This document shows positions 9,326 through 22,345 of a stretch of 64,000 nt of DNA, piece after piece. The notes beneath the pieces were generated by a model that did not search any database, was not told the DNA's origin, and saw only the letters and a program-made list of their open reading frames with translations. Source of the stretch: Macrotrachela quadricornifera (taxonomy: Eukaryota > Rotifera > Eurotatoria > Philodinida > Philodinidae); assembly GCA_022393335.1 (NCBI GenBank), contig JAJEKB010020812.1, forward strand, positions 1,000,200 to 1,064,199, in the 5' to 3' direction. Position 1 is the first letter of the stretch. Each line of letters begins with the position of its first letter. Made by a program: the position numbers and the translations under genes.

Positions 9326-12300
9326 TCATAAAAATAAAACTACTAACGGATTTCTTTGACCTTGTATTCGTGTTTGTAACGTTGTTCTATATGTCTTAAC
9401 AGTTGTACGAAGCTCTGTCTTATATAATTTTGATGGTAAAACAAATACAACAAGACAAAGCATTGATGGGAGAAATGAAACAAAATATCCAATAAGATAT
9501 AACCATGGTTTTCGAGTTGATTCAATACAACCTGAAACAAAAGATATAATTAAACGTGGTAAAGCAAGAATAGTTAAAATTATTGGAGCGATTAATAAAT
9601 GACGATGATGTTGAAGTTGTTGTAATAATATAACGCGATGACGAGATTGTGTACGTTCCATAAGTATTTTTCGTCTAGTTGTCGTTACAATAATAATAAT
9701 AGCTGAAATAATATTTGTAATAAATGGAATAAAAAAATGAAATATATGAATAAATTTATCATAAATTTGAATATTAGATGGATAACTAAGAATACACCAA
9801 ATACATTTTTCGTCATCATTATCATTACTATTTAAAATACGTCGATAAATTGGATCATGAATTGTTGTTAAAATCATAAAAATAATTAATATAATAATCA
9901 TATATTTAGCTACTTTTATACTTTTTTTTTTATTAAATTTTGGTCCTTTAATTGCATTAAATGCTCTTTCTGTAGCAGCACATGCATTTAACCATTTATC
10001 CATATATAAACAAATTCTTAATAAAAAGTCAATTGAATGACATTGAATATTAAGAAATGAATTATTTTTAATATATGACATTTGTGTTATAAGTAGTATT
10101 GTAAATTTTAATAGAAAAATAATTAAAATAATTAAAGTTGTTATTGATGTTCCTAATAAATATAAACCACATCCAACTTTTTGTGTTTCTTTATTCATAA
10201 ATGTAATTAATGATAATATTCCATTAACAAAACCTATAATAAACATAATTATTGTTAATGATAAACTAAATATAATAATAGATGATTGATATTTAATATT
10301 AATATTTGGTTGAATATGATAACCTAATATTCCATCAAGTGATAAATCAAATATATTTGAAGTGAATTCACATCTTATTCCATAAGTACATTTTGGACAA
10401 ATACACATTGATGTTTGGGGACAAGTTGAATTATCTTGTAAACATTGTGCATCATGTTCACAATTACTTAGACCAAAACAATCATGTTTAATTAATGGAT
10501 TAAATTCAAAACAATTAGATAAACGATTTTTACCAAATTCATAACAAAAACAAAAATAATTTTCATCATAAAAACAAGATAATAATGGTGTATGATTTCT
10601 TTGACATGGTAAATGATAATATTTAATTCGACGAATAAGATGATAATTAATTATTGTTTCATTTAATATTTCATTTATATGTTTACAATGATCTGATGAA
10701 TCAATTCTTTTTGATAGATTTATTCTTTGATTAAATGTTTTTTCAACAGTAATTAAATAATAATTATTATTAAAAAGTTCAATAAAAGCAATATGAAATG
10801 GACGTGACCAACAAATACTAATTGAATTTTGATTAAGAGGAATAGTTTTAAAAGTCGAACCATTTTCTGGTGGACCATTATGAATAACTCGAATAAAATG
10901 AATTAACATAACTTGTGGTAAAATAATATTTTTATCAAATGATAATATTATTTCATTATCAATTATTTCACATCGTTTTCCACTAAAACCTTTTCGACAA
11001 ATACATAGAAATTTTTCATTAAATATTAAATATTCATCAATAGGTATACATTGACCACCATTTAAACAAGTCGAATTATCATTCGATTGACAAATTGTAT
11101 GTTTTAATAAACAACGAGAACTCCATTTATTCAAAGGACAAATACAAATTGATCGATTATTTGATAAAATTCCAACACATAATGAATCAGATGAACACAT
11201 ACATTTATAAGATATATTACAAAATTTTCCAGACCAACCAGAATTTCAATGACAAAAACTAAGATTTTTTTTATTATTAAAATATTTAATACATTGACCA
11301 TGATCACAATTTTTATCTGAACATATTTCATTTCTATTCATTATAGGTGGAATATTAAGCTGAAGAGATATTCGTTGTACAGGTAAAAATGAATAATTAA
11401 CTGAAAGAAATAAACTTCCACGATATTTAAATAAAATTTTTTCATATATATCAATATGAATAAAATAATTTTTTGTTAAATTTTTTGGTCGAATTGAATA
11501 AACTAAATAAATATTAAATTTAACTTTACAATGTTCAATATAAATATAAGTTATTTGTTGAAATGAATGAATTGTTCTTTCATTTGTATCATCCATAAGA
11601 GAGATTATTATTGAAAATAAGGTTTTTCGTGAATCAGAATATGTTTGAAATTTTAATGTTAAACTAATACGATCATTTTGATATTGACATTGTGAACCAT
11701 AATAACTAGGTGGACAAAGACAAACTATTTGACTATTATTATTTAACCAAGTTTTTAAAGGTAAACCACGATGACAATATTGATCAAATTTATCAAATCT
11801 TTCAAGTGAATTTATATATTTCATCTCATCTTTACCAATTGATTCTTTTAATTTATTGATAGAAAAATGTTTAATAGCCATTTTTTTCCAATCATTAGGA
11901 TGTTGACAAAGAAATTCTTGAACATTAGTACGATTTGATCTATAAGGCGAAAGACAAACAGAATTAAAAAAACTAGTTGTATTTAAACTTTTATTGCATA
12001 TTGGTTCATAATCTTGATACATACAGTGCTCTCGTTCATAACACCGACCATAAAACGATATGCAAGAATGAAATGTATCGTTCTTACAATAAAAATTGTT
12101 GAGAGTTGGTTGATGATCATTTGATCGACATAATTTTGGTTCATCAGTAGCACCAACACAATCAATATAACCATCATTTGCTTTTGAAATAGATAAACAC
12201 ATTAATTTATATGTATTAGGTGATATACAAATATGATGATAAGATGGACATTCTAACAATGGATATAAATCACAATCAACTTCATCTTCTCCATTAAAAC

Positions 12301-14074
12301 AGTTCCAAAATCCATCACATCGTGTATATGTATTATTGCATTGCCAATATTGACATTCACTTTCATCAGTTTCATTTCGTCCATCAATATCAATTGGTAA
12401 TAATTCTGTAAAACCATCACAAATTGTTGGAAATGATATATGCTTTAGCTTATAATGTCGCATTGTATATTCATCATCACATAGACCATATTCATCTTCA
12501 TGACAATCACATTGACCATCACCGATCTTTTCTAAAGACAAACATTGACTTCCTTCTGCACATTTAAAAAACATTTTCGATCCAATTTTAGGACAACTAC
12601 CATTGATTGGTGAACAATGTTCATCATCTTTATAATCACAATCATATTTACCATCACAAAGACGAGATTTTGAAATACATTTTGAAGAATTTATGCATCG
12701 ATACATTGTCGCATAATTACAAATATCAGAATTATTATATAGAATTGTATTACAACGATAAAGTTGAACATTGAATGATAAAATATACCTGTTTAGTCTA
12801 CTAAATATTGTAGTGGCTGAAAGTTCAAATGGAAAATCTGGTGACCGACGACATGTCATATTATTAAATTTAAATAATGTTTTATTCGGATAGAATCCAC
12901 CACAAAGATTTTCATTATAACAAACATAATCAGGAGCATCCCGATTCATAGAATGTAGAAGAGGTATTTTATCATAAGCTACATACATATGACCAAAGGC
13001 AAGTGGAGCTTCGGGCATGACAAGTAGATCTGGACATGTTTCATTCATTATTTGTTTGCATTTATTTCTATCAAAACATAAATTGATACATGCTGAATCA
13101 GTATTACCTGTAATAGAATAAACGCATCGAAATGCTAACCAACAAATATTTGATAATAATTTGGGTACATCGGAATTGACTGCATTTATGAGTAAAATAT
13201 TACGTGTTACTTGACATGAACTAGTTATTGTCACACCAATGAGCCCCATACGTAAAGGACATGAAATGTCTTCACTACCGATTATCGGTTCACTAGCCCA
13301 CTTTTTAGTTACTGATTTTTGATCATGTTTAAATTCATCTGATTGATCGAGACATTCAAAATTATCTTTATCTCCATCACGAAAGAATATTTTCGATATA
13401 CATTGTCCATTATCACATTGACGTTCATTTTCATCACATTCTTGAGTTTCAATTTGCCAACAATTAATTTCATCAATTGCATTATTTAAACAATCAATAC
13501 GTTCATCACATACTTCACTCCAATCAAGACATATTGATGAAGAACCACGATTACATTCGAAATGAATATAACATGTTAAATTAGTAGGTTCATAATATTG
13601 TTGATAAAAATTATAAATAATATCATTTAATGATAAATAATCATTTGTTTTATTAATATCTAATTCATATTGACATGATGATCCAAATTTTGGTAATGTA
13701 CAATTGTAAAATAATTCTCGTTCCATTGAAGTTAAATTTTCATTTAAATATAATTGATATCGTTCAACAACATCCATTGGTGCTGACCAAGAATATAATT
13801 GTTTACTTGTTATATTTTCTTTTGAGAGTTGAGAAAAAGTAAATATTTGATTGTGATTTAATTTGAGAATTTTCCATGTTGTTGGCCATTCAGTTAAACA
13901 ATAAGAAATAATCTCATGTAAATTATTTTCTTTTTTAATATCAGCAAATATATAAAGACAATTATATTGAAAATCAATATTGGTTATTTCATCTGTTAGA
14001 TGAAGATTTATTTGAATTGAATTTATTGTCGAATTTAATAAAAACAAGTAGAAGAAAATCTTTATTGAATGCAT
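9326..14074 (-). pseudogene. LDLR-A/EGF-repeat seven-transmembrane receptor, one in-frame TGA
   Basis: A single frame from ATG 14072-14074 to the stop at 9326 encodes about 1,581 residues, broken only by TGA at 11246-11248. A signal peptide (MHSIKIFFYLFLLNSTINS) leads. Several LDL-receptor class A modules follow, for example CDGKYDCDYKDDEHC near residue 450 and CDGFWNCFNGEDEVDC near residue 585. Next are EGF-like modules such as CLCPPSYYGSQC and CICRKGFSGKRC. Seven hydrophobic helices fill the last ~320 residues, with CAATERAFNAIKG at the end of helix 3 in place of a DRY motif. Such large LDLR-A/EGF rhodopsin-like receptors are abundant in bdelloids; ligands are unknown. The TGA falls at a conserved Cys of an EGF module (FCH, stop, NSGWSGKFC). 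No introns are seen. It may be a recent pseudogene, a readthrough or recoding case, or an assembly error. Confidence 0.8.
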
Positions 14075-14089
14075 TTTTCAACTTTTTAC

Positions 14090-14740
14090 TGTTTATGAAT
14101 AATTGCAAAGTGTTATGTTTGATAAATAAGATTTTTTTAAAAACAGAGGTTATGATTTTCATACTAATGAAAACAATTTGTTCCTGTATCCTGTGTTAAA
14201 AACTTCAACATGTTCAATATATTCTTGAAAGATGATGTTGCAAAAATTTTGCCTTGTCATTGTTTTAAACGGAACTAACTCTTAACATAGGAAACAAAAG
14301 TTTTTTTTTTCTTTTACGTCAAAATAATTTCAACATTTCTATTTCTCATAAAGATACTTTAATAAATATTTCGTATGAAATCGATAATCTACGTCAATGA
14401 AATTACACAATTGAAATTATAATCAACTAAGAACAAACGAAGTAAACATTTGATAAATTAGTATGAATTAAAGCAGACTTTTTCATTTGAAAAAAGAAAC
14501 TATTGCTGTCAATTAACATTTATTCATATATATGGAAAATAAACTAATGTTAAATAGAGACCATGACGTAAATGAATTACAAAGTAATTCAAAATTACCC
14601 TAAAAAAATCAAGTAAAATTTTAATGATAACTTTGATCAACATTTGAATCAATAATTCTATTTTAATTATTTTCAGCTCTCATTCATAGGATAAACTGTT
14701 ATTCATTAAAATCTGTTAGTCTTGTAGGATTGAAAAAACT
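14090..14740. other. AT-rich upstream region
   Basis: Upstream of the large receptor. No gene, tandem repeat or clear promoter motif recognised. Confidence 0.5.
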
Positions 14741-14741
14741 A

Positions 14742-14893
14742 TTACGGTCTACCAGGGTCTATCAACAAGATCGGCCCTGATACCTTTGGTTGACCCTAAT
14801 AGATCCTGATAGACCCAAGTAGACCTTGACAGAGTCTAGTAGACCCTGATAGACCCCGGTAGACCCTGGAAGACTCTGGTATACCTTGCTATT
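14742..14893. repeat. TAGACCCTG minisatellite with inverted start
   Basis: About ten diverged 11-13-bp units related to GATAGACCCTGG. The first copies (GGTCTACCAGGGTCTATC, 14743-14760) are in opposite orientation to the rest, so the array can fold back on itself, as in the GGAGTCA arrays. Confidence 0.75.
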
Positions 14894-15344
14894 CCAAGGT
14901 CTACGATACGCGTGTGAAGGAAAACTTGCTCGCAGATCATAGAAGTTTCGGTGTCCGATGTCGCACGATATTCTTAAGTTCCGATGCTACCGCAGACGAT
15001 AATTTGTAGCGTTTGAAATCTTGCATTGAATATATGGAGAAGTCTTATGGATCTTACTCTCTGATATAATGTTTAAGAGTTCTCTTGTAATTTGTTGTCA
15101 ATTATTTTGTTCATGCACTACATTTTGCTGTTGTTTATCTATTCAGTCGTGGCCGATTCTTGGACACTTTATAGGCTAGCTCTTTCTATGCTTTCCGGTT
15201 TAGTGCAACTTTTCTCAGTTCTTTCATGCACATTCCAGTATCTTACTTGGTGGTATAAATCCAACGAATTCTTTGTCGACCTCTTCTTCTTATTCCGCTT
15301 AACATTCCTAGTATTATTTCTTCTTCTAACACGTAGGTGAAGTT

Positions 15345-15830
15345 AGCACAAGATTCGTTCAGGGACATGTTCCAAGTTCCAATGATTTTCCAAGTACAAC
15401 TCGATGAGCTCCATCCAACGGTGTATTAAGATTTTCCATAGACCAAACCATCTCGAAAAAAAATGAAAAATATTGAAATATCATTAAAGGAACCTTGAAC
15501 CTAATATAGTAAAAGCCGTCAAGATTCGCTCAGGAACATGCTGTACGTGTTCCAGTTGAGTTCCAGATGCAATTCGGTGAGCTCTATCGAATGGTATATT
15601 TAGATCTTCCACAGGCTAAACCATCATAGAGAAAATCGAAAGATACTTCTAAAACCCACGATTTCAGATGCTAAAACCCGTCAAGACTCGCTCAGGAACA
15701 TGTTCCAAGTGTTTCAAGCGAGTTCCAAGTAGAACTCGATGAGCTCTATAGAATGGTATAATTTGATTTCTGATACCTCAAACTATGCGTCGAAAATTCT
15801 CAAACAACTGACCCCACGGTATATCATATA
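15345..15830. repeat. Three tandem copies of a ~168-bp repeat
   Basis: The anchor AAGAYTCGYTCAGGRACATG recurs at about 15352, 15520 and 15683. Each is followed by a tract containing GARTTCCA, then CGATGAGCTC, then a degenerate TCTAYMGAATGGTATA. A weaker fourth match begins near 15853. Divergence between copies is substantial. An ORF here is not convincing. Confidence 0.7.
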
Positions 15831-16341
15831 TAGTGATATATTAAAATTAGCCAAGATTTGTCTAGCAACATGTGAGTTTAGAGATAGACTAACGCGACCG
15901 GCTTCATCCGAATTTCACGGACTCTTCAGGCAGTTTTAAATAATCTGCATTGTATGAAAAATTAATCCAAATCAATTTTATGAGAACCAAAATCTCCCAA
16001 ATATCAATTCAAATTATTTGAGATGCGTTTTGAAAAAATAGAATAACGCGACGCGTTTCGATTCATTTCAGAATCTTATCAGATGGTTTCAATAGCTTGC
16101 ATATATGAAAAGTTAATAAAATTCAATCTACAAGTCTATAAGACTTTCAATATTAATTTAAATTGACTTTTCATAAAGAAGCATATGTTCTCTAAATTCA
16201 AAAGGTGAGGTTATACAAAAAATCTACCGCGACGGGTTGCGGCTTATTGCAAAGCCTCGTCAGGTGGTTAAATTTGCATATGTGAAAAATTAAAAAGAAA
16301 ATTAAATTGAAAGGAGTTCAAAGGAATAACTTCCAATATTA

Positions 16342-16793
16342 ATTCCCTTGACTGTAGTCAAGGTCTTAATCCCAAAATTGATGGTGTGTTTGTGTGTTTG
16401 TCCGCACCTCACATTGGTCAAATTTTTCGACCAATCAGAATGCAGCTTTGCTACGGTTCACACATGCTCAAGTAGCGCACTAGGGACAGGTCCTCAATTA
16501 CTATATATTGGGGGTACCCACAGGTCCTCAACTACTATAAATTAGGAGTACCCATAGATCCTCAACTACTATATATTGGGGATACCCACAGCTTCTCAAG
16601 TACTAATATAGTAGGGATACCCTTGGATCTTTGACTACTATATATTGGGAGTACCCATAGGTTCTCAATTACTATTTATCGGCGGTACTCCCTGTTATCG
16701 AGAGCTATCCCCTTGACTTTAGTCGGAATCTAAATCTCTAAAAGGAATGTACTTGTCGGCAGGGTATTAGTCCGAATCTATAGTCAAGGGACC
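16342..16793. mobile_element. ~450-bp TIR element with five ~41-bp internal repeats
   Basis: The ends are inverted copies: TTCCCTTGACTGTAGTCAAG at the left and, read inward from the right edge, TCCCTTGACTATAGATTCGG. The left end contains the palindrome CCTTGACTGTAGTCAAGG. Inside (about 16486-16690), five units of about 41 bp carry TCCTCAAYTACTATATATTG followed by GGGGTACCCA. No coding capacity; probably a MITE. Confidence 0.65.
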
Positions 16794-16829
16794 TAGTGGA
16801 TCGGCTCGATCTGCGCTACTTGTCTCTAA

Positions 16830-17384
16830 TTAAATTTCAAATGCAACTGGTAGTTCTTTTAATAAATAAAATAAATTGAAATTTTGATAGTGAATATAAT
16901 AAGACGGGGAATAATTAATATGTTGATTGGGGCGGAATGATATTGGGTATAATACTTCTTCTCTTAGAGTCTTAACACATTCATCGCGATGAGACCCACC
17001 GATGAGTCTCACTATATTTTGACACAAAACTGAGTAGAAAAATACTTTCTTTTCCCTTTTTCTTAGGCAATAGCTTACTCATTTCCTTTATGGCTTCCCC
17101 GTCGCCAGGGAAGATTTCGACTGTCGCCGCTTCTAATCCCGGTAATGAAACCAGCATATTCCACAGCAGACACTGTCCGCTACTAACGTCCAGTTACAAT
17201 GCATCTCAGATATGATAGATACAAGGGTCGAAGGGGGTTCCATCACAACCATAACCTTTTCCCTCCCCTTTTTTTCCATTTGCAAGCAAGTGGCTTATTA
17301 CCAGACCTGTTCCTTTAGCTTGTCAAAGCCAAATGATTCTTAATGATCCTGTTTGTTCCTAAAACAGCACTTCGTCCCATCCGC
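16830..17384. other. Possible 3' tail of the retrotransposon
   Basis: No ORF. It lies downstream of the retroelement ORF in its own orientation and may be its 3' untranslated region. A poly(A) tail is not visible, so the element's 3' end is undefined. Confidence 0.35.
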
Positions 17385-18844
17385 TCAATACAATCCTCCA
17401 GTTTTATTTTTATTTATTTCCAAGTAGATGATGATCTGATCAATCAAGCCCAAAGGTATTTCACCGCACGCGCCAATGACAACCGGGAGAAACCTAACCG
17501 TCCAACCCTCGGTTTGAAGTTCCGATTGTATACTATCACCCCGAGGATATTCTTGATTAAGTTCCCCCTTGTGATTGCCATTAACACAGTAACGATTCCT
17601 TTTTATCTCAATTTGCCTCTTCATCCCAGTAAACCATGATACTGCAAACTCGATGACTGTGGCTACTTTAGTAACCTTATCACATATTACAATATCAGGC
17701 TTATTATGACGAACAATCGCTCTTGTTTGTACTGGTTGATTCCAATACAACTTGGTGCGATCATTTTCCATAACGGTTTCCACTCGTTGTGTATAGTGTG
17801 GCGATTTTAAATTATATTTCTCGCATATTCTGTAGTGGAGGCTCCTTGCTACAGAGTCGTGGCGATTCACATATAATGTGGATAACCATTTCGGACAGCT
17901 CGTCAGCACATATTCGATTGTCTCTTTGGTACTACCACATGCCCGGCAACGTTTGTCACCAAGATCTTCGCAGCTCGGATGGGATTTAGTATTGAGACAT
18001 CCCTCCTGTGCCGCTATTGCATTTCGTACCGCTGTTGACGACAACTTTCCGGCACGTAGCCAGACGAAAGATGCATTCACGTTAGCTATGATATCGGAAT
18101 GCCATATTCTACCTGCCATTTCCAAAGCTCCCCACGTATTGCGTCTCTTATTGTTGTTAATCATACGCATTTTACCCACCACATACCGTGCCAATGTTCT
18201 GGCATCTGTACACCGAACTCCATCCAGAGTGACGAACGAATGTGTTGGTTCCAGTTTAGCATGAATTTCGTACGTGTTCAATAGACTATTGGTATCACTA
18301 ATCACACTTTGTTTATTCCGTTTTGACATAGAAACAAAGAGATTGAGCGAGTTCCTCAGCTCTACTTTGGTGCAGAGGTACGCCCAGGAGTATATAGTCG
18401 ATTCTTGCACTGCATCTTTAACCGACCTCAAACCATATCCCCCTTGCTCAGTTGTTAGGTAGAGGCGGTCTACACAACTGGCTTTGTATCGAGCTTTAAG
18501 ACTCATAAGGAGCTTGCAAATCTTTATATCGAATTTTTCACCGCGTTTAAGAACACTTAGATATGTACCACTGCCCTTTATTGTATTCATTATGATGTAA
18601 TTTAGAGCAGGGATTATTGTCAATATTATAGATGTTCACTTTCTGCCAGAAAGTAAGATGGGAATCCCATATTTGATTGGCGGATTTATAACACTTATGG
18701 ACTACCCGATCCCAGGCATCCGAGTCCTTCACGCCTAACGTTTGCTCGAGACCTAAGTATTTGTAGAGTCCATCTTTGTCGAGTGATGGAAACCCGAGGG
18801 TACCCACTCTTTGAGGTGTGTCCTCCACGGATACTGCCTTTCCT
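17385..18844 (-). mobile_element. Non-LTR retrotransposon fragment with restriction-like endonuclease (R2/NeSL type)
   Basis: The 5' part reads as the thumb region of a reverse transcriptase: LYKYLGLEQTLG, then WDRVVHKCYKSANQIWDSHL and FWQKVNIYN. A frameshift near 18617 leads into the main frame (IIPALNYIIMNTIKG). Downstream are a CCHC-like knuckle, CRACGSTKETIEYVLTSC, in which the usual His is Tyr, and a PD-(D/E)XK endonuclease signature KPDIVI with VIEFAVSWF. This order is that of R2, NeSL and CRE-type elements, which cut a defined site with this endonuclease. The finger and palm domains (YADD motif) are not intact. It is broken on its 5' side by the piggyBac insertion at TTAA 18845. Beyond that element, the minus strand at about 20733-20790 shows only a weak remnant (FNLKLNIS). 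Confidence 0.75.
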
Positions 18845-18848
18845 TTAA

Positions 18849-20728
18849 CCCTTTCACGACGATTCGGTTTTTCGAAAATTTTAACTTCAATATACCAATT
18901 TTCATATATGCTCACCCTCATTTAATGTGCTCATGGATATTTTCGATATATGGAAAATATCCTAGTGACAAATATGGATTATTCCAATAAAATTTATCGT
19001 GTTGGTTTTTTTCCAGTTTCTGTTCTTCTGTGATACATTGGATTTTTTCGACATGTCTATTGCATGCCTATATAAATACACAGATCACTATAATCGAAAT
19101 ACTGAAAATAAGCTAAAGACACATTCTTAAAACTTGCAATTTACATGCTATTCGAAGAAACGGATACGGAGGAAAGTGGCGACTCGCAAAGTGATGTGAG
19201 CACTTTGGATGATGGGTTCTCCAGAATGTAATTCGAATCTACAAGCTCCGAAGATGTTATGGACGATGGTGATGATAATGATGATGTGGATTCACAAGTC
19301 TGGGACGAAATAGAATCCGAATCGGTTATCGAAGTTTAGAAAGACTATGGAATGATGAAAGAGGTGCCAGCAAACTCGGAAGAAAGTACGATCAATCCTG
19401 TCGATTGTTATCGGCATTTCCTTACTGATGAGATTACTAATCTCATGGTTCACGAAACTAATCGATACGCAGAACAAGGACCATGGCAGATTGTTCAAGT
19501 TCAGACCACTTTTAGATCTATTGAGAGCTAGATTCAAGTCAATTTACGTTTCTGACTCCGTTATTTCTATTGACGAAACAATGATATCGTGGAAGGGAAG
19601 ACTTTTATTCAAACAATATATTCCTGGAAAAGTGCACAAATACGGAGTCAAGATATATAAACTGGCCTCTATTAACGGATATACCTGGAATTTTGTGATT
19701 TATACTGGCAAGCAGGATCCATCTGCTGGTCTTGCGCACGCTGAAACAGTCATTCTCGATTTGGCAGATGGTCTTCTCGAATTTCATCGAACTGTGGTGG
19801 TTGACAACTTCTTTACAAGTATTTCTCTCGCAGAAAGTTTATTGCGCAATGATACATACTTCATTGGAACATTGAGAAGCAATCGTGCCTGATTGGAGCA
19901 TGGAGTGACTCAGAAAAAGCTCAAACGTGTTGAAGCTTATGGTCTTCAGAGTGGTAGCGGTATAAAACTAATCAAATGGAAAGACAAACGGGATGTTTTA
20001 ATGATATCGACAAAACCATCACATTCAGCAACATTGATAGACACTGAAAAAACCGGTAAAGCCAATCAACGCATTATGAAACCATCAGTTGTTCTCGACC
20101 ACAATGAAGAAAAACAAGGTATAGATTTGTCAGATCAGTTATCACCATACTACACATGCCTTCGACGTTCCAAAAAGTGGTATCAAAAGGTGGCTTTTAA
20201 GATGATATTCGGAGTGTCAATAGTTAGTGCTTATTTCACTTACAAAGAAAATTAGGATACGAGTGGTATGACAACGCTAGAGTTTCGAGAAAGTCTCGTG
20301 CGATCTTTACTTCTTGATGTGCCAGACAAGAATATAAAACCTGGTCCGAGAGAACCCTCAACAAGCCAAACGAAGGGCAAGATCCTGGATTACACGCTCC
20401 AAGTGGTAGAAGAATCTGTCGTCGATGTTCGAAGACGTTGTGCGGGCTGCTATACGAAAATTAGACAACAAAAATCAAAGGAAGCAAGTAATGCAACAGC
20501 AAAGAAAGTAAAAACTTTTTGCTCAGATTGTGACCAGTTTTATTGTCTTGGTTGTTTCACTGAGAAACATCATGCTACAAAATAAATAATTCAAACGATG
20601 CCTAGACAGAATGGATAATATATCATATGTAAATTTCTGATAAAAAATTAAGGAAAAGGATGTTTTCTCTTCATTTCCTTTTGAAAATGGGGTGGGTCTC
20701 ACCGGTGGAACCCATCGCACTGAAACGG
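18849..20728 (+). mobile_element. Defective piggyBac element (copy 1)
   Basis: TTAA target sites flank the element (18845-18848 and 20729-20732). The ends are imperfect inverted repeats: CCCTTTCACGACGATTC at the left and CCGTTTCAGTGCGATGG from the right. The transposase frame reads along the plus strand. It is nested in the non-LTR retrotransposon fragment. Confidence 0.85.
19144..20585 (+). pseudogene. piggyBac transposase pseudogene (copy 1)
   Basis: An acidic N-terminus (about 19144-19330) carries stops. The DDE region follows: SIDETMISWKGRL (about 19565, first catalytic Asp), VVDNFFTS (about 19798, second Asp) and GIDLSDQLSPYY (about 20120, third Asp). A C-terminal Cys-rich domain CAGCYTKI...CSDCDQFYCLGC ends at 20585. 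Breaks are a stop at 19222-19230, an internal deletion and frame changes before 19428, TGA at 19890-19892 and TAG at 20253-20255. All three catalytic aspartates remain visible, but the reading frame is lost, so the copy cannot encode an active enzyme. Confidence 0.85.
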
Positions 20729-20732
20729 TTAA

Positions 20733-22340
20733 CAGTTTATTCAAGAGAAATGTTCAACTTTAAGTTAAATATAGTGTTAGCAGTCCTCTTGTAAATCATA
20801 TGCTCATGAAAATACAATCATGTGCGTTCCTTTGAGGAACTGATAATAAATTTTTCGATGTTCAACATATATACAATGATAATATACAAGAACAAACAGT
20901 AAAGCTACTCAGCGATGTTTACAGAGAATCTTGAATATCTTTAGTTTAAACGCATTATAATTAAGTATTTATCATTTAAGTTGGATGAAAAGATACAAGG
21001 ACCAAGAGCTATTGAAGAAAATAGAAATCATAATAAATGTTTGAAACGAACCTCAGCACGCCCTTATCTTTGAATAATTCGTTAGTTAACTTTAAATTTA
21101 TAAAAAAATACTTGCATGTATGAAGGCTTAATAAATATATATCCTCATGAAATAATGATATATTCTACTATTGATTGATGCAGCAAACATAATTCCATCC
21201 GAGTGATTCACAGCTCAATTTTTGCTGAGAATGCTTTCTTTCTGAAAAGGGTGAGCGAATCGATAAATGAGCGTTACTCGTTGGCATAACTTTTTTAAAT
21301 ATTTATACAGAAAATACTAAATCTTGCTTATATTCTCATCTGAGAGTCAGTAAAACGTTATGCTATCCAATTTTTGTACGGAGACGAAACAGATTTAATT
21401 AAAGGAAGAGCATATACAAGGGAAGATGATTCTCCCGTTTAGTTTTAATCTAGCTTACTCGTTTTTCTGCTGAGATAATGCAACTTTTGCCGTGAGATAA
21501 AAGAGAATAAATATAAAAGATATCAGGCGCCCTGTTTTCAAATAAATGAGTAGCCACTTTTTTTGTTGCTTTTATCGTATATGGAGTGTTGATCCTTATT
21601 CTGCCCTTCGACTTATTACTATCACAGTTGTATATCAGGCAGTCAACAGACCACATGGAGTATTGACTCGTCGTATCACTGGCAAAAAGAAATGATGGTT
21701 TTGTATATATCACATATAACAACTCTGACATTCTTCTGTTATATCCATGATTATTTTAATTTTATTGAAGACATCCAGAAAAGGATCCGATAAAATGGAG
21801 ACGACAGTTTAAAGTTAGAGTTAAATAGCGGGAAACATGGAATAGTGAGAAAGCTTATTCACGTTTTTTTCTGTTACTTCTCTGAAAAATCTTAAAATTC
21901 GTCAATCCGATATCCTTTATTCAGTAGTTGCCGTTTTAAATTCCGCTCTTGGAAATCTGATGCACATTTGACATGTTTTATCTGTGTGTTTAAGATATTT
22001 TTCTTCCATATTAAGCCAAATTAGTGTGGACTCGCGAATTTCAAAGAACAGAATCCAGTTTGAGTGTTTCGACATCGAGAATTCAAAAATCAGGATAGTT
22101 TTTATTCTATTGGCAAGAAAATATATTCAAACATTTCATTATAGTTGATAATTCAGGGATTGCTAATACTTAATGTGAGACAAAGATTTCTCCATTGTAA
22201 TATTTTAAGAGCCATTTTATCTCTCTAACGCACATCGATAAGTTATGACTTCCAAGAAAAGATTGAAATTACGACAAAAGCTAAATAGTACTAATATCCA
22301 TTTTTAAATGAAAGGCGCTCCAGAAAAATCCTTATAACTA
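20733..22340. other. Non-coding stretch
   Basis: AT-rich. The first ~150 bp may be decayed retrotransposon sequence continuing beyond the piggyBac. Open frames here, such as 21450-21731 on the minus strand, show no family features. Confidence 0.45.
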
Positions 22341-22345
22341 TTGAC

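Noticed and set aside
20733..20900. Continuation of the reverse transcriptase beyond the piggyBac
   Set aside because: Only a short LKLNIS-like remnant with stops is visible. Too weak to annotate as coding.
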